The notes under the pieces were generated by a model. The model had not been told where the DNA came from and made no database searches. It was given only the letters and a program-made list of their open reading frames with translations. Shown piece by piece: positions 11,101-21,692 of a DNA stretch of 64,000 bases (positions are counted from its first letter, which is position 1; each line of letters starts with the position of its first letter). The position numbers and the translations under genes were made by a program. Origin of the DNA: Platycnemis pennipes (taxonomy: Eukaryota; Arthropoda; Insecta; Odonata; Platycnemididae); NCBI GenBank assembly GCA_933228895.1, contig OW121847.1:82687656-82751655 (forward strand). The letters run 5' to 3'.

Positions 11101-14100
11101 TCCAAATTTCTTGTTGCCTTGTGAACTCCCTTGCTGTACTAAGGCTGAAACATTTGCTACTCTTTTGGCCCACATTACCTCCTCCATCTTCTCTTTCCAG
11201 TATGTTGCTATTTCAAAGGTGCTCAGTCTAATCTCATTTTCCTTTCTCATGGTTCCATGTTTCAGAAACGTTTGAGTTCCATGCCTTTTATGAAAGTTTT
11301 TAATGACACTGTCTTTGTTGTTACAATTAGTTCTTCTTCACATTTGTTAGACTTTAATAATTGCTGTTCTCCCAATCCCCAATGAAGTCTAATATTATCT
11401 CTTAACATCTTTTTTGATGCTAAATACCCTTTCTGCTGTCTTTACTTTCCTTATATGATCCGTGTTCTTCTGATTCAGTAATAAGTCCACCAAGAAATGT
11501 ATTTCTCAGATGGTGGGTCAAAAAAAGACCATTCATAAATGTGATTTGTTTGACATTCAGCTACCATTAATCCGAATCCCTGTTCTTCTCACTGTTTTCT
11601 TACTGCTACCTCCGCTTTTATGTTCAGAATTAGTCACAAGGAGGCTCAATCCTGTCTACCAATCATAGATAGCACTCAGTTTCGTAACATGCTATCCGGC
11701 CATATGCTTATGTCTTCATATGTTAACCTTTTCCTCACCCACCTCTCCTCCACTTACTTCCAAGAATTTCCAACCCCATTTCTTGTGAATATACATCTGG
11801 TTTTGGTGTACTTAAAACCCACCTGAATATGGCATCTATTGTTATAAACTAATAAACCTTGGCCATGAAAAATTGAATTGTGTGGAATAATGAAGTTTCT
11901 TTTTATTAATTTTCCAGCATAAATCTTAATCATCATGTCTTTTAAGAAATTTCCTAGTATTTTCTATTTTTATATTGCATTTTTCAATCCTCCCATTTCG
12001 TTTAGCCTACAAATACCCAAGTAATATTATAGGTTCTTAACCTTAAGTATCTCAGAACTACAATGGTGTGACATTTTCTGCCTTTCATTTCAAAAAAAGA
12101 GCTCATGTTAACCTGAGTATTTTCCTTCCTCTTCAACAACTATTGGTAATTCTTGCTAGTGGAAAGTGAAACCTTTTTCAAAGACCTTATATGACATTAC
12201 TGAGGGTTGTGGTGACCTAGTGTGTAGAGTTCTTTGCTACAAACCAGAGGGTTCAAATCCTGAGTAAAAACCATTCTCTGCACCCCCACCTAAAATCATC
12301 TATCTGAGATTTTCTGACTGTCAAAACTTTGTGGGAAATTTTAAAATGGCCCTGGGAAAGCTAAACATTCACCTATTAAACCAATCTTTGGGTTGAATAT
12401 TTGAGTGATTATACTGCTATTGACTCAATCAAAACATCTTTATTTGACGTGGTAGGTTATTTCTCATTTGGTAGAATTTGCAGTTATTTTTATTACAGCC
12501 ACCCTTCTAACTAGGTGTATTAGCCTTACTTAATGAAAGTAGCATAGCCATCTGAAATTTTTTTGAAGCAGCCTTATATTATTTTCTTTTGTGTTCACTT
12601 AGCATATGTTTTGTTTGCTGGCTTTCAGCAATGGCTGTTAGTGGAGCACCTTGTCGCGCAGCATTTCTCTTGTTTTGTAGCAAGTGTCTTAAAAGTAGAC
12701 TTGGGCTGATACTGATAGCAAGTAGCAAGTATCAGGTATCAGCCATTTTCCCAATACTTCGATACTTTCAAGTATTCAGTTTTTCGGATACTTTTATTCG
12801 AAAGTATTCGTTCTGTGAAAATCATCTAAAAACATATATTTTTGAAATCCTGCCTTCAACAAACGACTTACCAACATGTTGCATATTTGTTCACTTAGCT
12901 GCGATCTTCATGGCAGTAAAAGTGAGACAAGTGCTTAGAATTGGCTATAGGGAAAGCCTGCGGTGAAAAGCTCAACCTCCTATGAAAAGTAGATAAAAAT
13001 CCACATACAAAGAAAGTTTGCTGAAATAGAGGCAAAAATTAAAGTTCTGCTGTCAACTCAAGTTCGTTCTACTCAGTGCATATGTTGTTCAGTGTTTCTG
13101 CCTACATTCCAAGCTGGTTTTCCAAAAGTATAAAATTCAAACATCATGGCATGGTCAAGTGTTATGACATTAATGGATTCGCATTAGGAATTTTAAAATG
13201 AAGACTGTGTTTGTCGTGTACCTCCAATGTTGTATACTTATGGAGAAAATCCAGGTTTATAAATTGACTAGAATAACTTAAATGAATGTAATTAAATTTT
13301 TGAAACTTAAATGACATCGTGGCAAAAGTGCGATTCATATTCTATCAAAATTTCCTTTAATTTGTGCTTTTCATATTGTTATGACATTCTCCAAAGTGAC
13401 ACTGGCCTCTGCAACTCTAAAAAATATGCCATTTTTCATCCTCACTGCTACAACATGCCTCAAAAGTATGGTACCTGCGTTAAACAAAAGGCTAAATTAT
13501 CTATATGCTGATATGCTCTCTATGAATGTCGTTTCTTCCTTCTTGGGATATAAGCCTCAAAGTCGAGTCTATATATACTTTTTGTGTGAATATTATACAC
13601 AAAACATGCTATAAGGTCATATAGTCATCATTAATTATTGAGTGCACATCAACACAAGTTATCTTACATATTTTTTTGGGAGGTGTAATAATTTAAAATG
13701 AAACAATACAATACAGTAAATTAATGCCAGAAATGAACTAACTTGATGGCACACATATTGTTCCCCTGGAAGTTATGCAACTCACACATACTTCTTCAAC
13801 CTAACACAAGAAGGCCTAACCTGTTCAGCAAGTTTTCCTCGTTACCATGTTCAGCATTTTGGGTCCCTACAAAAACTTGCTAACAAGAGTCCACTGTATT
13901 TGGGTGTACCTGCAGGTTTAGAGTTTCCTGAACAAATGTTTTCAGAGACTACTTATGGTACTATGGTCCTGATAGAAGAACCCTCTTTAACTGCTGAGCA
14001 TGTTCAGCTGCTCTTATTTTTTTTAAATTTTCAGTATTTACAAGTGCAAGAGAGCTTGGAATCTGAAATCTAATTCCAGTGATAGTTCTAAGAGTAGCAA

Positions 14101-17100
14101 AATTAAAGATTGTCATAATGTCTTTTCCCTCAATAAATACTCTTTTATAACACTTTTAATTACTGAGTTGACTTCACGAGAAGGAAAGCACTTATCTAAT
14201 TTATCAAATTTTTTTAGAAAAATAAGTAAGGTATCGATAATACTATCTGTATCAGCCACTGATATCAAGGTATCGGTTTGGTATCGGAAAAAGTGGTATC
14301 AGTACAAATCTACTTAAAAGGCAAAGTTTCTAAGGTCTTCTTGAATTCACTTTGTTCCTGAATATGCTCACTGCAAATCGAGAGGTATGTCAAGCCCAAT
14401 GAAGATGACCAGATGCCAGTAGTTGATTCTGGTCATCACCACTAATCTCCTTCTAATTTTCTGTCTTATTTGCCTATATTTCTTCATTAGATCATACCAT
14501 AGCTTGTTTCGAATTTTGCATCTATCTTCTGTAATTTTTCTGATGTACTTTCAGTGATATGATTTGTGTTTTTTAGCATTTCTTAAAACCTTCATTTTTA
14601 TTTTTCAGCGTGTATTAAAACTTGACTAATGTTGCCTTGGCTGAAAGTGCTGTAAGATATGTTGCTACCATTTGCTACTATTGTACATTATCTTAGTTTC
14701 TTGTGTCTAGGGTGGTCATATATCAATTCTGTAAATAATGGTTTTATAAATAGCTGTGTGTTGGGTCTTCAATTAATTGCTTACTTAGATTTTTCGTTGA
14801 AGTAGTAAAGCAGGTTTGTTGTTGTCAGTAATGGCCTTGGTGACTTCTATGAGGCCTGTAACAAATAGATTGTTTCAAAATTGAAATAACTGAAATAATG
14901 TGATTGTAAAAAGGAAAAATTTTATTGAGAATTTAGGATTGATTTGTGTCCTATTTATTGTATCAATTACCTAATTTTGAAGATAGGGTATTCTTCAAAA
15001 CATAGTTTTGTAAATTGAGAGTTGTCTAGATTATATTTTGTTTTTCTCTTGCATTACTTAGCAGTTTAAAATGTTTTATGTATAAATATCAGCTGGTATC
15101 CACTTAAAATTTATAGTATCTAATGTCAGTGGATTCATCGTCAGTGGGCGTAACCATTTTTGTAGATAGACATTGAACTGCATTGTTTACAACATTGCCT
15201 ATTGCCTTCTGGCTCCTAAGTCCAATAATGCTCATTAGTTGAGCATTTATGAAGACTTCAGTGGAATAATTACCTCAAGACTTGCTCTAGTTATAATTGT
15301 AGTAAAGTACCATGAAACATGCTAATTTTATCATAGCTGGTGAGGTAATTGTTCAACTTTGAACAATTACCTTTAAGAGCCCTAAAGGGCTCTTAAAATA
15401 TCTGTAAGAGCTTTTCAAAAATCCTTTGGTTATTTTCTTTCCCAAAGGTCCCGAGACTTGTTAAATGGAAATTTAATTTGGGAATGCACCATCACATTCC
15501 ACAATTAGATCTCATCACACTGTATTGTTTGGGCTTGTTCCATTTAAGATTTCAGTTTTCTTAGGCCTGTCTGAATGTTTGCAAACTTGTCTCCACTCGT
15601 GAATTTAAATTCAAGGTCAACCTTTTTTTGACATCAGCCTTGGTATTCTCTTATGCAACTGAGAACTTTAGATTCACTTTAACATTTGTTTTTTGTGTTC
15701 AAAGTTTTTCTTTGGGAATAATTACCACCCATTCTAAATTCACACCAGTACTTTTTTGTCCTTCTCTCCAATTTATGACTCTTAGCCAATGCCTCTGAAT
15801 ACATCCAATAATTGAGTGAATGGTTTCATTTTTTGGGCAGTTTATATTAAAAAGTTTAATTCACATGTACTAGTACAATAGCTTTTAGTTTTCTACCTCG
15901 TATGAAGTAAAATTTCATCTTCATCATTGGCCATTAATCTTGACATTAGTTGATGCAACCCAAATGATTCTTTGTTCGACTAATCTCATCATGTTTGCAT
16001 ATTTATGCTGATTTCCATTAACAATATATTTGTTTTTATAGGGCATGCCCTAGGACATGAATAATTGTTATATCTATTTCTTATATTGCATAGTAACATA
16101 AGAAATCCAATAAGCGACATAAGTCCAATCTGTATGTTGTGAACTATAACCTTGGAATAATTTGCATTTATATAATCAGCTTAAATTTCAAGTAAAGGTG
16201 GAGGACTAATTTTTATGTTGATTAAATATTGTATGGATGGAAAATGCCTCAATAGATGGGGACTTGTGACTGGAATTGCAAGCAAGTATTGTTTTGCGTA
16301 GTTGTGGCCAGTCATTACATCCTGCCTTGGAATTTCATCCTCAATAGTGAATTAGCTGCCTCATTTTTATTGCTGAAAAGAAAGATATTTACTGTCCAAT
16401 CATGGTGAAAATAAGTTAGGAATAAATTTAGGCTTTTTACCCTTTATTATCAACGTTTGGAAATTATAGGTGGCATAAATGGAAGAAGGAGAAGGAAGGG
16501 ATGAGGAAAGAGAGGAAAGAAAAATAAGGTTGACAGGTGAGCTAATGTCATGTGGGTGGGAGGGGAGGGAATAGTAGTATTGTGGTGCGTCGACACAGAG
16601 GTTATTTAGCAGCAAAGGGGGGAAGGAGTAGTTAGGCTAAGGATGTAGGGCCCTGTTGAATTAGGCGACCATTGGAGGGAGAATGGGAGCATGAGATGTT
16701 AAGGAAGGATGGATGGAGGAAAACAGTGTTGTTATTGAAAGGACAATTGTTCTTATTCAAACTTTTCAACTATTTTGTGTCCATCTGGATTTTTCTGTTA
16801 ATCGTGAATCACTTCTACGAGGTGACACCTGCAAAATAACCCTTTCATGTATCAAGTGTGTGTAATGCAGTCTAGGCCTACCTATGCTAATAGGGTAGTT
16901 TCCTATTATTTTTTTATTGTCTTGATCGAAAGTTTATAACCTCTGGAGTACGTGTTTTAAGCCGTTCGATTTTTAAATGACGTTAAGTATTTTTCCTCAT
17001 TAATTAAAAAGTGAAAAAAATCAATGGCGCGAAAACGCGACGGCAAACTATTGCATGCCGGTTAATCCTACGTGTGACGTTAAACTATTTCCTCTACCTG

Positions 17101-18525
17101 CCACCAGGTGGTGCTGCGAACGCTTCCAAATAGACGCCGCACTCCGTTAAAGCTTATGAACAAGTATTGGAGGCATATTTATTCCGTTAATTAATTATAA
17201 TTAACTTTTATTTATTTAATTAACATGACTTATGCAGTTGATTCATTTAAAATCAGTCAGTATTCCTTTCACAAGCATATCATGTAGTTCGCCTATCGCC
17301 GCACGACCTTCACGCCATGCTTCGTCGTAGCAGAAGACACAGCGAGCAGGACGTCCTTGAGCCTATGAAATGACTAATAATACCATGTTTAACTGAGAAT
17401 TCTTTTCCAACATTGATAGTTTTTACAGGTTAATACTAATAAATATTCACTAGAGCTGAGGGGCCCTGCAATACAACGGGAAGTTCAGGAGACGGATTTT
17501 CCTATGCTTCGCAACGTAAACTACCTTCCTGTTACGTCAGCATGAAGGCAGCGCACCCCGCCATTTCAGAGCCTTTTCAAATGGCCTTAAAATTAACATT
17601 TAATTCTCTAGTAAACTGGGATTTCTCGATACAAACTTTTTGCGTAAATTAAATACATTTATGGCAGGGCACAAATCGCAATTAATGAAGTCCGTTTTCT
17701 TTGATGAAGGAAACTACCCTATTACATCATTATTTGAACAGTGTCAATAATTTAAAAGTAAAATTCCTGTTTAATTTGCTTTTGGATTAAGTAAGGAGAG
17801 AGTCTGATTTTCTGTCTTTCCATGTTGAGTCTGTGATTAGAGGTACTTTCTGTCCTTGCGTGGAGAAAGAATTTTGCGGACAATGTTCCATTTCTAAGAT
17901 GTAGCTGTTTTATTTTATTATTTATGCAGAAACTGCATTAAGTGATTTGATCTGTGCATCAATTCTTCTCAGTTAATGACTGTCATAATTTTCAGGGTAA
18001 TCTTATTGCTCTTCTATATCATATTTTGGAGTAATATCAAGTAACTTGAGCTTGGGCTTATCTTTGGCTTTCAACAGTTCTTAAAGTGACGTTGATGTAA
18101 TTTTATCATGGTAGAAATATTGGCTGTAATATAATGAAAATTGCTACAACTGATAGCATGCTTTCTTTTTTATCTCATTTCATAAAATTTTCTTTGCTTT
18201 CTTAGAACTGACTAATTGGTTAATATTTGTGGATGCCCCCATTGTGACTTTGAGATGATCAAGTAAAAGCTGGCATTTTTGTTGAATCCATCAAATAAAT
18301 GTTTCTCTGGTTCTTACCCTTGTGAATCCTATATTTAGTTCCTCTTTATTTTTTTATGGTTCTTTGGGTGCCTTGAATGTTTAGAAACTGCTAAATTTGA
18401 TCAACTTTGTTCAATTGCAGAGGATTTTAAAGGACCGAGAAGATTCACTCCCAGCCAGTCGTGTACAGCCTACAAATGGAAAGCTCATCTGGATTGTGGA
18501 CAAAGCTGCTGCCTCCAAGATGTAG
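7984..18525 (+). CDS. PGLS: 6-phosphogluconolactonase, complete 4-exon gene
   Basis: The enzyme hydrolyses 6-phosphoglucono-delta-lactone to 6-phosphogluconate, the second step of the oxidative pentose phosphate pathway, in the cytosol. Exons join as 7984-8116, 8355-8555, 8974-9257 and 18421-18525, giving 723 nt and 240 residues, close to the animal family's usual 240-260. All introns are GT-AG with phases 1, 1 and 0. Family motifs are GLSGGSL (residues 42-48), FFCDERVVP (69-77), GMGPDGHTCSLFP (141-153), and the DSPKPPPSRITLTFPV block; the C-terminus KLIWIVDKAAASKM matches the family's K-x-W-x-x-D-x-A-A ending. The ATG has A at -3 and G at +4, and an in-frame TGA lies 12 nt upstream, fixing the start. 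There is no signal peptide or membrane segment. Nothing is broken. The third intron is unusually large and full of transposons. Confidence 0.96.
8355..8555 (+). CDS. PGLS: 6-phosphogluconolactonase coding exon 2
   Basis: The acceptor is TTTATTTCTTCAG|GTGG and the donor is TCTG|GTAAGC. The exon encodes residues 45-111 and completes GLSGGSL. It carries the FFCDERVVP strand that lines the phosphosugar site in this family. Phase 1 at both ends. Confidence 0.95.
8974..9257 (+). CDS. PGLS: 6-phosphogluconolactonase coding exon 3
   Basis: The acceptor is TGGCTATTTACAG|CTGAAG and the donor is GTAAAG|GTAAGT. It encodes residues 112-206, including GMGPDGHTCSLFP, the most diagnostic signature of the family, and the SPKPPPSRIT block. 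Longer open frames overlapping this exon on the same strand are shadows. Confidence 0.96.
10240..10400 (+). repeat. tRNA-like SINE fragment
   Basis: A Pol III B box GGTTTGAATCC lies at 10306-10316. An A-box-like TCAGTGTGGTAACTGGAGC lies about 40 nt upstream. The tRNA-like head is followed by about 80 bp of unrelated body. It sits in sense orientation in the 6PGL intron. Confidence 0.5.
12205..12290 (+). repeat. tRNA-like SINE fragment
   Basis: A perfect B box GGTTCAAATCC (12250-12260) follows an A-box-like TGGTGACCTAGTG (12210-12222) at tRNA spacing. No acceptor stem closes, so it is a SINE and not a tRNA gene. Confidence 0.5.
12696..14312. mobile_element. Non-autonomous hAT-type DNA transposon with 8-bp TSD
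   Basis: The 1,617-bp element is flanked by identical 8-mers CTTAAAAG at 12688-12695 and 14313-14320, which fit the hAT target pattern nTnnnnAn. Its ends are imperfect inverted repeats: the left begins TAGACTTGGGCTGATACTGA, and the right, read inward, begins TAGATTTGTACTGATACCAC. Both subterminal regions are dense in GATAC/GTATC words (12700-12810 and 14225-14300), as is usual for hAT transposase-binding regions. No transposase-like frame is present. It would move only with a transposase supplied from elsewhere in the genome. Confidence 0.85.
15343..15397. repeat. Two perfect palindromes in tandem
   Basis: The first has 14-bp arms AGGTAATTGTTCAA around a 2-nt centre (15343-15372). The second starts on the last base of the first and has 11-bp arms TTTAAGAGCCC around TAAA (15372-15397). 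Both are perfect. No surrounding terminal repeats or genes explain them. Confidence 0.8.
16470..16620 (+). repeat. Purine-rich low-complexity stretch
   Basis: A run of GGAAGAAGGAGAAGGAAGGG-type sequence continues through AGAGAGGAAAG to GGGAGGGGAGGG. It is intronic simple sequence. The Ser/Pro-rich open frame on the opposite strand is a by-product of its composition. Confidence 0.6.
16893..17719. mobile_element. MITE-like DNA element with TA target duplication
   Basis: The 827-bp segment has perfect 12-bp terminal inverted repeats, GGGTAGTTTCCT at the left end and AGGAAACTACCC at the right, flanked on each side by TA (16891-16892 and 17720-17721). TA duplication points to the Tc1/mariner superfamily. 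It has no transposase frame. Unlike the intron around it, it contains many CpG dinucleotides (for example GGCGCGAAAACGCGACGG), suggesting recent insertion into DNA whose own CpGs have decayed. Confidence 0.75.
18421..18525 (+). CDS. PGLS: 6-phosphogluconolactonase coding exon 4 (terminal)
   Basis: The acceptor TTGTTCAATTGCAG precedes AGGATTTTAAAGGACC. The exon encodes the last 34 residues, RILKDREDSLPASRVQPTNG followed by KLIWIVDKAAASKM, then TAG. This matches the family's C-terminal P-A-x-x-V-x-P-x-x-G-x-L-x-W-x-x-D block. It lies 9.2 kb beyond exon 3. Confidence 0.94.
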   Translation, partial: RILKDREDSLPASRVQPTNGKLIWIVDKAAASKM

Positions 18526-20850
18526 GGCATGGAGGAGGGAATACCTCGGACTGAATTTATGATATCCATCCGTGCATGCCATTGATAATTGATACCCATT
18601 TTTCTCACTGTTTTGGTGGTGACACTTGAAGGATAGCTTTCAACAAGATAAGTGATTATTTGGAAGAGTTGGAAATGAGTTTTTGATCTCTTATCAAAGA
18701 AGACCTTCCTGTATCTAAACACATCACTAAGCATTTCACTTTTGGAGAGGTACTTAGAAACCAGTGTAAATAAGAAGACTCTACTTGATGGCTCTGAGTC
18801 AATCATCTCTATTCTGTTGTTTACTGCCCATTTTATGGAAACCATGTCAAAGAAAAAAGTGGAAGGTATCCTCTCCTGGAATTGGAAGTTGTTCAGGTGC
18901 ACAATTGATTCACCTATGTTCTGTGATTTTTTTATTGATGAGGATTGAAGAGCTGTCGACCTTATTGGCATGTAAAAATGTTGTAAACTTATATATCATT
19001 GACAATGTGATTGTAATCCATTTGATCCACTATAACAGGAGTGGCCCACCTGATAATTGATGTTATAGTGATCAAATTATATTTGTGATTCATTATCAAA
19101 AAGTGGAGCCACGGCTTCTGCATGCATACACTGTGATAGGGATTTTGTGTATGCAAATGTAAAGGGTGGGATATTGAGGTGGATGGGTGGTTCCAAGATT
19201 TTATTGCGTGTTGCAGGTGCTATTGAGTTATGAAATTGCTGTTTCTGCACCACTTATCAACAACAGGAAAATACATCAGTGTGCAGTTGGAATTGGGGGT
19301 GTGATCTGCATTGGTTTCTTTTTAAGTCGTTTGAGGTGATGATGCATTCCGATGGTTATTCTGTATTAGGAACAACTATTTTGCTATCTCTTTTGTCAAC
19401 ATTCGAGTTGATCACAAGACTGGAGTTTAATAAACATTTAGATAATTTAATAATATTGGATGAATCAAAAATTCCTACTGGTGAATTTTGTTGCAGATGG
19501 TATTATTTCAAGGCATAAAAAGTGCTCACAAGGTTTTTTGCATTTGTAACTCCTCATTTTTATGGGTTCATCATGGTTTTAGATTAAAAGGCCAGATTGG
19601 TGCCAGCCAAGCCTGAGAGCACTGGTTGCAATTCAGGTTACTGCAGTGGGTGATGTGTGAGGTGAAAGTTCACTGCACTCAATAGTAAGCCATCACAGTG
19701 CATAGTTAACCATTTTTTCAATCGCAGCCAATGGGGCTTTGAAGGTATTTTATGTTTTGCTGAAGTTTTTAATTTTGCCTGCTCTTCAATAGCAAGTGAA
19801 TAAGACAACAAATGTTCCTATCTTTATTACAGACTCCAAATATTTGTTTGTCTGAGGTTATTTAAAAAATATTGAGGCCATGGAATTTGGTAAGAATATG
19901 GTGCACCATTTGATATTGAAAATTTGAATTTGATCTGATCAAATAGTTGCTTGACCCTCTAGTTGCCTGAGCTGTTATTAAACCACTTGCTTTAAAAATT
20001 TATAAATAATACTTTGTGGAATGTAATGTGATTTTGTATGAATATTTTGAATGAAATACATTATATGTATAAACTTTTGAGTATGCTTTAAGGTTAGTGT
20101 TAAGGATAAATAGTATTTTGGTTTGATGTTATTTTCTTACAAAATCATCAGTATCAGCTTAGGGCTTTTATGCAAAACTTGTACATATAACTTAGGTTGG
20201 GGAGTCTTATAAATCTGTAGCTAAATCTTAACAATTATGACGTAAACTGTTTTCCTTCCCCTCCAGTCATCCCCTCTTAACTCTTGTGTAATATCCCATC
20301 AAAAGCTTTGTGCATGCAAAACATCCTTGGAGGTTTGACAATATTGGATAGTGGTGAGGTCCAGCCTTTCTATGTACTGATTGGCCTTAGTAGATATGCT
20401 TTTATGGATTGCTTAATTTTCCTAAACTGTGAAACTTCAATTTCATAGGCAATGTTATCTAAACTGATGGTGAGTAGCAGATTTTCAATGCAAGATTCCC
20501 ATTTTATCTTGCCAACTAGTCATTTTTTTATCATACCAAGACCCTGTTTACTTAAACCTTGATTGTTAAGAACCCTCTAGGATCCTTTGCATTTCTGTGT
20601 GATGTTTCTTCTGCCTTAGGCTTAATCTTTACGATCTGTAAAACTAGACCAATTAATGCCATTATTTGGGATTTGAATTCAATCAGGGCATCTCCGGACA
20701 GGAACTGAAGCCGTCGGTTAACTTAATAATAAAGTGTATTTACTTTTTGCAGAAGTAGGATTTTGGGTTTAATCCTTGTCATCAAACCACTGAGCTCATT
20801 ATCTAATCAGCACCAAATAGTGGTCATGAGGTCAAAGGTAGACAGGATTG
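18526..20850 (+). other. 6PGL 3' untranslated region and intergenic DNA
   Basis: No further gene is recognised between the two convergent genes. Candidate poly(A) signals AATAAA for the plus-strand gene are at 19429-19434 and 20728-20733; which is used cannot be decided from sequence. A hairpin-forming segment lies at 19021-19076. Short open frames here are untranslated or chance. Confidence 0.5.
19021..19076 (+). repeat. Inverted repeat, possible 3' UTR hairpin
   Basis: TTTGATCCACTATAACA (19021-19037) pairs with TGTTATAGTGATCAAA (19061-19076) with a single bulged C, around a 23-nt loop. It is 500 bp past the 6PGL stop codon. Confidence 0.65.
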
Positions 20851-20859
20851 TGAAGTACA

Positions 20860-20884
20860 TTTATTTAAACTTGTAATATTTATT
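20860..20884 (-). terminator. Poly(A) signals of the CRAL-TRIO gene
   Basis: Two AATAAA hexamers are present on the minus strand (plus 20879-20884 and 20860-20865). They are the first such signals downstream of the stop codon at 21526, implying a 3' UTR of about 650-700 nt. The assignment is inferred from position only. Confidence 0.45.
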
Positions 20885-21525
20885 GATATTCATAACTCAT
20901 AGATAACATTCAAATATAAATCAGTCATGATTTAGTAACAGCAAAATTATGCTCAACGAAATAATTCTCATCACGTGTCTTACTGTGTGCAAAAAATCTT
21001 TCGAAATCTTAGTGTGCAAAAATTCACAGTAATTCTGGTTCAACCACATCCAAAGGCTCATTTTAGTATGGCCCAACGCTTCAAAATATATTGCTTGTAC
21101 AGCTTCACTTGGCTGGTGAAGGTGGGTAGTAATCGGTCATAAATACTGAAAATCATAAATAAGCATCCTGTGGTTAGAGCCCAAGGATAAGCTCATAGTT
21201 GTATCTACTTTCTCACGAAGAGTAATTAAATATGTGCTGCAGTGATAGCTGTTTTATGATGAGCTGTGAAAAATAGCTCCAGCGAAAAGGAATGTGTTTT
21301 CATGCTGGTTGAGATTGAACATACAGAACAAATATTCAGGGCTCCTCCTCTTTAGGAATGGCAGTTGACTGCCACTCTTACCTCTAATTTCCATAGAGTA
21401 CAAAGCACAGAATTCTGATATGTTACAACCTCTATGATCACACATGTGCATATTCTTGGAAATAAAAACATACTGGTGGTATGGATGAGGTACTTTACAC
21501 AAATACACACAAACCACAATTTAGA

Positions 21526-21692
21526 TCAGTCTACTTCCAGTCTTCTAAAGCTCCCAGGTAGACTCGTGATTCCATTACTAGCTTTGGGTGTGACACTACG
21601 TTGTTTGTAGCCATTCATTACTGTGTGCGACTCCATTTTATCTAAAGACAGTAATGCCTCTCTCTTCCGGGAAACTTCCTTCATCCACATAT
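21526..21692 (-). CDS. CRAL-TRIO protein terminal coding exon
   Basis: The acceptor is TTTTTTCTTTTTAG. It encodes residues 287-341, DMWMKEVSRKREALLSLDKM and then a Ser/Thr/Arg-rich tail ending SFRRLEVD before TGA (21528-21526). The first 18 residues fit the family's C-terminal helix; the tail is not recognised. Confidence 0.9.

Larger units (their letters stand above)
9258..18420 (+). other. Third intron of the 6PGL gene (9.2 kb)
   Basis: The intron runs from GTAAGT to TTGCAG. It is strikingly poor in CpG except for one inserted block (16893-17719). It contains two SINE fragments, a hAT-type element, a pair of palindromes, a purine-rich stretch near 16470-16580 and a MITE, listed separately. 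The remainder holds no recognisable gene; the open frames in it are short and without domains. Confidence 0.8.

Noticed and set aside
18411..18971. 186-codon open frame on the minus strand
   Set aside because: It runs antisense through 6PGL exon 4 and its 3' UTR, has no domain, and is explained by the plus-strand coding exon.
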